Assembly: GCA_025331125.1 (NCBI GenBank)
Contig: JAOALB010000166.1
Location: 1 to 64,000 of the forward strand
DNA from: Mycogone perniciosa
Taxonomy: Eukaryota > Ascomycota > Sordariomycetes > Hypocreales > Hypocreaceae
Direction of reading: 5' to 3'
DNA: 64,000 bases
Shown here: one piece after another, positions 57,690 to 64,000 of the stretch
How positions within the stretch are numbered: position 1 is the stretch's first letter
Layout: each line of letters opens with the position of its first letter
The notes under the pieces: model-generated
What the model was told of the DNA's origin: nothing
What the model saw: only the letters and a program-made list of their open reading frames with translations
The model's database searches: none
Made by a program: the position numbers and the translations under genes

Positions 57690-58937
57690 TCAGATCTTCA
57701 ACTCGGGATACGCTGGCAACTTCCACCCCGAATCCAACCCCGTCTCCAACTCATCCACATTATCCGGCATCAGCCCCAACTTGATGAAAAGTCGCAGAGA
57801 TGACCCAAAGAACCAAATCGCAAACTTCGTCTTCGGCATCACCCACCCCGGCACCCCAGCAGGCAATGTCTGCGTCTTCTTTACGAACGGTCTCATCGTT
57901 TTCTCATATGCCTTCAGCGCAGCCCCCACGTCGCCTTGATGTTTGCTCATCTCCCCTGCGAGCACATACGCCGCTACCAGTGCGAGACTTGTCCCCATGC
58001 CTGTCATGGCGGACGGACAAAACCCTGCGTCACCGAGGAGGACGACGCGTCCGCTGGACCAGGAGGTGCTTTTGCGTTGTAAACATTCTTGCGCGTAGAA
58101 ATCATCCGCCTTGTGCATGCCCTCCAGGATGCGCGATGCCTGCCATCCCGCTCCTTCAAAGGTCTTTGCGAAAAATGCCTTTTGGGCTGCGATGTCTTGT
58201 GTGAACGCGGCTTGCATCTCCTTTCCGCAAGCCATAGTCATCAGATATGCTTGTCCCACGTCCTTCCCGTACCGCCCCGTTTGTATGAGGCGCCGCCCGG
58301 GTGCTTGATATGCCGAGGTAATGTTGTCATCCTCTGGTTCGCGCGGGATGGTGAACAAACTGATATACACGCCCAACGAGAGCGACTGGTCCTTGATTCC
58401 CGTCTCTTCCATCATTTGCTTGCGTATCTTTGAATTCTGCCCATCCGCGGCAACGAGCAGATCATATCTCTCCACCCTCCCATCTGAAAACGTCACCTCC
58501 ACCTCGTCCCCAATGTTCTTCCACTCCTCCACAGTGACGCCAAAGCGATACTCAGTCTTCTCTTTCGAAGCGTCGTATAAAATATGGCATAATTGTGCCC
58601 TAATAACCTCAATCTCACTGGTAAACTTCGTCGGCGGACCCTTCCTGTCACGCTCCTCGCCGACCTCTGCCCTCCCCATCTGAGCGATAGTCTTGCCCTG
58701 TGCATTAACAAGTCGAAATCCAGCATCATCCACGTTGTGTTGCTGGATTTCATCTAGTATGCCCATCTTCTCAGCCACTTGGATGGCTTGATTCCGCAGG
58801 TAGATCTGATGTCCGTTTGTGCGAAGGGCAGGCGAGCGATCGACGATGGTGCATGTGTGGCCCAGACGGGAGAGCCAATATGCAGTGGCCGGGCCGGCGA
58901 TGCCAGCGCCAGATATGAGGATCCGGAGAGGTGACAT
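57690..58937 (-). CDS. FAD-dependent monooxygenase (UbiH/PHBH type)
   Basis: Intronless, 415 aa. The Rossmann dinucleotide motif GAGIAGPATAYWL is at residues 10-22, the DG motif in YDLLVAADGQNSKIRKQ near residue 165, and the second FAD motif in VVLLGDAGFCPSAMTGMG near residue 300. These group it with class A flavoprotein hydroxylases, which use NAD(P)H and oxygen to hydroxylate aromatic or polyketide-like substrates. The substrate is not evident. The C-terminus contains hydrophobic FAIWFFGSSLRLFIKLGL. It stands alone, without neighbouring polyketide synthase, peptide synthetase or transporter genes in the window. Confidence 0.9.
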   Translation of the reverse strand: MSPLRILISGAGIAGPATAYWLSRLGHTCTIVDRSPALRTNGHQIYLRNQAIQVAEKMGILDEIQQHNVDDAGFRLVNAQGKTIAQMGRAEVGEERDRKGPPTKFTSEIEVIRAQLCHILYDASKEKTEYRFGVTVEEWKNIGDEVEVTFSDGRVERYDLLVAADGQNSKIRKQMMEETGIKDQSLSLGVYISLFTIPREPEDDNITSAYQAPGRRLIQTGRYGKDVGQAYLMTMACGKEMQAAFTQDIAAQKAFFAKTFEGAGWQASRILEGMHKADDFYAQECLQRKSTSWSSGRVVLLGDAGFCPSAMTGMGTSLALVAAYVLAGEMSKHQGDVGAALKAYEKTMRPFVKKTQTLPAGVPGWVMPKTKFAIWFFGSSLRLFIKLGLMPDNVDELETGLDSGWKLPAYPELKI

Positions 58938-60239
58938 GATTAATTGCAGTGTGGTTTATGTCTTCAAGTGAGCTGTGTGAGTTACAGATGAATCAATCGC
59001 AAAGCATCATGAGCATTATCTAGTATGGTGTTAAAGATTTAAGGTACAATGAGGACGTTGAGACTAATATATCCGAGCATGTTAAGCTTAAGTACCTGCA
59101 GACACGACGAATGCGGCAAAATCCGCCCTGAATGGATTTCTACTTTAGGTAAGTCAGTCTCCGAGAGCCGAATACTAGGCATAGTACGGAGTGCTCCGTA
59201 TTTCCAACCAGAATACTTCGTGTGGCAGACTTCATACTCCGTACATTTAAACTACATTCAGACTAGGTCAGTCATCCATTTCTACGTCTTTGACAAGGTA
59301 CCCGTTTGTGGGGATATTAATGCTTTAGTTTACTTATCAGTGATATATCGTATATTTCGCATAAAACCCAACCAATAAAATTACCTGCTTTTTTTTAACT
59401 GCTATAATGGCCTTAATTACGGAGTACAAAGCATTAAAATGGAGTTTTTATTGACATTCGGTCCGTTTTTAGGCTAATATACGTAGCAGACCTTGGCAGT
59501 GGTTGGTTACCAGGAGGCCCAGCCACGAGATAAGAATCACCACCTCTCTCCACTTCACAAACTATATTGAATATCGACTACGAGTGCTAATCACAATTGT
59601 ACTAGCGGCGTGCGCCGACCAAATGCAATGCTGACCTTTTTTTCTTCCCTTCTCTTCTTTCTCATCCGTCTGTTCGCTAAGTTTGCTTGTCAAGTCTACT
59701 CGCTGCCGCCCAGTTAGGCGTTGAGCTGATAGTATCCAACAAACTTATTCTACAAAAACATAATACTATCGTTTTCCAGATGGCAAACAAACACACCTTC
59801 CATTTCAGATCGCTATACAGCCACCTCAACGGAGTTTGCTTGACAGACCGCAGTGTATATATCAGAGTGCTTAGTAGTGAAGGGACTGGCCTGATGGAAT
59901 GCTCTACACGGAGTACCGAGGGGCGAATCGCAAAGTATCGCAACCGCAAGCTTAGGTACTCTGTTATAAAGAAGTTAGGATGTGAGGATGACGATATATC
60001 CGAGGTATCGCCAACAGCGTCATTTACAAATGCTACCATGCCCCATGCAAGACAAACGCTGCCCAGTAGCACGGGACCTAGAGAAAATCACCCGGGGGTG
60101 ACTCATTTCCTGCTAGCAAGCCGCCGAATTGCCTTCTAGAAACACACGGCCATGTTCACCGGCTCTTCGGCTTCATATTGCCTTGACAAGGCCACAGCGT
60201 CTCCACGACGGGCGCAGATCCCGCAATTTGCTGCGCCGC

Positions 60240-60979
60240 CTATAGCCCCTGCAGCTTATCACCTGGCATAAATGCTAGGATGCCGGAGCTACAGGCCGCC
60301 ATGCACACCAGGGATGCATCGCGGGCTGTGAATGGGTCTGTCCTTGAACTACTGCAGGTATTGGCTGACATGCCTGCCCATGTGCCCGTGGTAGTGCAGG
60401 CCACGTCAGTGCCGAGGAGCAGCTCAGTGGCCAAGTCGGTGGCCAGCTTCCGCATGCTGGTGTATGTCGCCTCTCGCTCTTTTTTGTCTTCACTGTCGCT
60501 GTTATCGTCCTCGTATACAGCAAAGCCGGTGGTATGCAGCTGCTGTGTGTCCTTCCGTGCATTGGCCCGCCTGCAACACTGCCACAGCAGGGACAGGGTG
60601 GTGATGCAAAAAGAAAAACGGGATTCCGTAATATCGGGGGTGTTCATCGGCCTAATTTCAGGGCGTGGAGAGGGATAGCTCTGATACCAACTCGTTGATC
60701 TCGTCCAGCCTGCTTTCCTTCGACCGCATATCCGGCATTCTGGCACCTCAGAGGATGGCATGTGCTCACGCTTCCACCACCGTATTATCTGGGATACTGT
60801 AATAATCCCATCCAGCGTTCCTGTCGTTCCTTATGGTACCATTCGTTGTTTGTATCCTGAAAAGCCAGACGGGCTTCCAATTCAATGAGCGCCTCGTACT
60901 TCATAACTTGCGCTTCGACGTACTCGTGCTCTCGGTCAAGACTAAGGAATTCCTCTAGAAATCTGACAGCCTCGGATCC
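60240..60979 (-). pseudogene. Coding-like relic of unknown family
   Basis: Reading the minus strand, three separate frames look protein-like but do not join. Positions 60979-60785 give EAVRFLEEFLSLDREHEYVE through QERWMGLLQYPR then a stop, with no start Met. Around 60730-60660 is MRSKESRLDEINELVSELSL then a stop. Positions 60570-60380 lie in a 173-codon frame and give FAVYEDDNSDSEDKKEREAT followed by YTSMRKLATDLATELLLGTD. They may be exons of one gene or a decayed one. I do not recognise the family. Confidence 0.3.
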
Positions 60980-61220
60980 TTAATCATACCGCTTCGAAGT
61001 TGCCAACCTGTTAGCTTATCTAGACTGCTTCGTATTTATATTTCCGCGGACTTACTTAGTGTTGAATGTTTATCACCACGAACAGTTTATGTGCAAGGCC
61101 TCCTGAAATCACTGAATTAACAACGACCATCTTGCCCCTTTGACTGACTCCAGCATGGAACTCGTAGATCTAGTATTCGAAACTGATTTCGAGCTGCCAG
61201 ACGAGGGACCTCAGCTTGGT

Positions 61221-61236
61221 GATGATGATGATGATG
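61221..61236. repeat. GAT trinucleotide microsatellite
   Basis: Five uninterrupted GAT units plus one base; outside any supported gene. Confidence 0.7.
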
Positions 61237-61646
61237 TACTATTAACGTCCTATGGCAAAGGCCATTAATCCCAGTAGGGCAAAAGGACGTGCTATACTAG
61301 GTTTAACTATAGTATTACTAATAAATATATAAGCTCCCTTATATAGTATTTTATCGCTTTAGCAGGTGTAGTCCTTTAGCTTTATTTTTATTAGCGGGTT
61401 AAAGAGATACGCAAATCTTGTAAAGATAGGGTTATAATAGTTAAGTAAGTATAATAAGGTAAAAGTGTATTAAAACTTTAACTTAAAGGAGAAAGGGGAA
61501 GAGAATAGGCTTAAGCTTCCAAATACACGCATACAGTTTCCAACTATACATATACATTTAAGCCTAATCAGGCTCAAGTCACTCGCTGTCTATTTTTAGC
61601 TGTAAAGATATATGTAAGTTATTTTTTTAAGTTTAAGGTATATAAA

Positions 61647-62054
61647 TGTCACGACCCGACTATGTCGAAGACCAGGTCACGGGGACACGGGAGAATATCG
61701 GTTGCACCAACCAATCATCGGGAAGTGATCACCGCGCTAAAGGTGATCACTCAAACGCTCACTACACCAAGACGTGTGATCACTTACTCGATTACTGCAC
61801 TATCGCAGTGATTGCAGCAACGCTTACTGGAACCTCAGTGATCACATATAGATTTCCTTTGTATATATATGACTGGCTTATTACTCATTTAGTATAGTTA
61901 CTTAAACAGTTGTTAATAATTGTATTTACTAGAACCACCTGTTCTACAGAATCGTGACTATATTACCCTGCTTAATATTCATCCTTGACCTCTCTGTTAA
62001 TATAGACCCTGCGAACCTCGGTTTAACTGTTGAGAATCAACCCGGATCGTTACA
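61647..62054 (+). mobile_element. Complete solo LTR with 5-bp target duplication
   Basis: A 408-bp unit starts TGTCACGA and ends TCGTTACA, imperfect inverted termini of the TG...CA type used by LTR retrotransposons. It is flanked on both sides by ATAAA (61642-61646 and 62055-62059), a 5-bp target-site duplication. No internal retrotransposon sequence follows, so it is a solo LTR left by recombination between two LTRs. Its last 75 bp match the LTR end at the start of the window. It carries four exact GTGATCAC palindromes. Compared with its flanks it is much less AT-rich, so it probably inserted after, or escaped, the RIP that shaped them. The strand is set by similarity to the copy at 1-74. 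Confidence 0.88.
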
Positions 62055-62059
62055 ATAAA

Positions 62060-64000
62060 GGTTTACTTAGCCTTTTACTGAAAACTATAATAATAATAAA
62101 GATATAGTTATATATTATTTATAACTGTAGTAGTTATAGTTAACTATATAGAAATATTATAGTTTAAGGATTTATTATTAAATACAATAATAATAAAGAA
62201 AAGGTAGTTGGTTTTTTATATTAAGGCTAAGTATATATTATTATTATATTATATACTTATACTTTATAGGTATTAAAGTATTTATAATATACTTTTCTTT
62301 AAGCTATATAACTTTAATAACTATTAATATTATATTTTATAATATTAAAGCTAATATTAATTTATACCTTTTATATTATATTAAATATATTTAATAATAA
62401 TAGGACACCTTTATAAATAAAGGAGTTTAGTATAAAAGTTATAAAAATTAATTTATTATAAATAAAAATATATATATTGATATTATTTTAATAACTTTAA
62501 TAATACTATAACTTTAATATTATAAATTAACTATTATTTAAAGTAATAGCTAGATATAATAATATATAATAAAATAAAACAGTAAAAATAAATACCTTTT
62601 TTCCCTTTTTTTCCTTTATCTTTTATATAGTCCTTTAAAGGAGTTATTAAGGAAATATTTAAGAAATTTATTTCCTAGAGATTTCCTAGGAAAGCTTACA
62701 GAAATATCTATATAATTATTACTTTTTTATTTACCTGCTATTTCTTAATTATAGCGCTAACTATATTAATATTATATATTAAATACTGCCTTCAAAAAGG
62801 TTATTTATTACCTTTAATAATGTTTTCCTTTATTATATACTTATATATAATTGTATTATAAAATATAAAAGAAAGTAAAGAAAATTACTTTATTTTATAA
62901 ATATTATTTTTACGTTAATTATAAAGGAAATAATAAAGTAATATTAAAGTAATATTTTTACTTTTACTTTTTAGTTTTTACCCTCTTTTTCTTTTTATTT
63001 AAGTCTGTTAAAATTATAAGGTTATACTGAACCTTATTTATATATAGCTTCTAGGAAGCTGTATATAACACAGCAATAAGGAAACAACTAAGAGTCTAAT
63101 TAAACTAACAATAAATAAACAATTAAATTGTAAATAATCTAATAGCTAGAAGCTATAAAATATCTAGTGTATATACAGCCAGTATAGAAGTAATTATATA
63201 AATAATAGCTTTATCTTTTACAATAGTCCTCCAATTAAATAATAGGAATATAGTAGCAGAATTAGGCTTATAGCATTATTCCTATTTTCTGTAAAATTTA
63301 TTAATATAGGAAATCATCTAAATCGACTTACAGGTATATAAACAGGAAACGAGTTTAGTTAAATTTTTTATAATAGCTATTATACCTATTATATTAATTC
63401 TAGGGTAATAGGGTAGCTGGTCCTAGCTTAATTGTTATTATTAAAGATAATAGAAATTTCCTGACTTACACTAAAGTTCCTCTGGGAACTTAGTCCTAGC
63501 GTTAGGCCTAATTCTGGGTCTAGCCAGAATAGGAAGGTTATCTATTTACATTAAAATCCTTGCTTTTTAGTCCTCCTTTTTAATAATAATAAATAAACAG
63601 GAGGAATAATAACAGTTAGGACAACTATAGTATTTCTTAAAGGGGGGAGTTAATATATATATTAGTATATATTAAGGTTACCATATAGGATTACTATATA
63701 AAACCTTTATTATATATATTATTATATACTGCTATTTTAGTTTAGATTCCTTTATTTAGCAGTTAACTTAATAAAATTATACTTTTTTACATTTACTTTA
63801 ATCCTATTATAGATAAATATACAATAATTTAAAAAGAATAAAGGAAATAAAAGGGAAATAACTATAAAATGAAAGTAAAAAAGACTTTAAACAAAATTAA
63901 AAAAAAGTATAATATTTAATAATATTAAAAAATAATTAAGAGTTGACTTTAATAAATTAAATAATAAAAGATAAATTAATAATATATTATTATCATATTA
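62060..64000. other. Extremely AT-rich DNA, RIP-like
   Basis: Almost entirely A/T with abundant TATTAT/TAATAA strings and stops in all frames, with no open frame of note. This composition is typical of repeats destroyed by repeat-induced point mutation. Patches with more G/C (for example near 63480-63540) could be remnants of the original element; no family could be read from them. Confidence 0.75.

Larger units (their letters stand above)
58938..61641. other. Gene-poor transition to the AT-rich end
   Basis: Contains the palindrome TACGGAGTGCTCCGTA (59185-59200) and half-sites near 59230 and 59417, possible coding relics at 60240-60979, a short GAT repeat at 61221-61236, and from about 61265 strongly AT-rich DNA. 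No intact gene is supported. Confidence 0.55.

Noticed and set aside
55755..58937. TPR protein plus FAD monooxygenase as a secondary-metabolite cluster
   Set aside because: No core synthase, transporter or pathway regulator is nearby; convergent placement alone is not evidence.
59687..60139. 150-codon plus-strand frame near 60 kb
   Set aside because: No recognisable domain, no convincing start context, mixed with palindrome half-sites; kept as intergenic.

Overview
The window looks like chromosomal DNA of a filamentous ascomycete. Genes lie on both strands, most have introns of 38-100 nt with GTRNGT donors, CTAAC/CTGAC branch points and YAG acceptors, and the gene content is fungal (Atg29, a Cdc11-type septin, an Och1-type mannosyltransferase, a Lag1-type ceramide synthase, an Mgr3-like protein). 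The wording of Atg29, of the Mgr3-like protein and of the dynein light intermediate chain resembles Sordariomycetes, probably Hypocreales. That placement is an inference from remembered families; no search was run.

Layout. 1-6.8 kb is gene-poor. It opens with the end of an LTR followed by the decayed 3' end of a LINE that carries a RIP-like (C-to-T) substitution pattern. 6.8-34.8 kb is a housekeeping block: an EST1/SMG-type protein, a tRNA t6A dehydratase, the Mgr3-like TPR protein, an Arb2-domain protein, Atg29, a DUF255 thioredoxin-fold protein, the dynein light intermediate chain, the RES-complex protein Ist3, an Hsv2-type PROPPIN, a Cdc11-type septin and a Bax-inhibitor-1 family protein. 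36-46 kb holds ceramide synthase, a probably mitochondrial acyl-CoA synthetase, an SGNH esterase whose 5' end is unresolved, and a GT32 mannosyltransferase. 49-59 kb holds copper amine oxidase, quinolinate phosphoribosyltransferase, a GT8-like glycosyltransferase, a TPR protein and an FAD monooxygenase. From about 61.3 kb to the end the sequence is extremely AT-rich and gene-free, with a complete solo LTR (408 bp, 5-bp target duplication).

The genes do not form one pathway. Many are paired convergently or divergently with short shared regions (13.2/14.9 kb divergent; 28.1/28.3, 51.6/51.8 and 57.4/57.7 kb convergent). I see no convincing biosynthetic cluster or new multi-gene system. The main unexplained signals are a 16-bp palindrome family (TACGGAGTACTCCGTA and variants) scattered through the intergenic DNA, the RIP-like decay at both ends, a 10-nt micro-exon in atg29, a GC-AG intron in the EST1-like gene and the missing catalytic block of the SGNH esterase.

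Exon boundaries were placed by hand from splice signals; every spliced gene given a protein length below has a summed exon length divisible by three with consistent phases.
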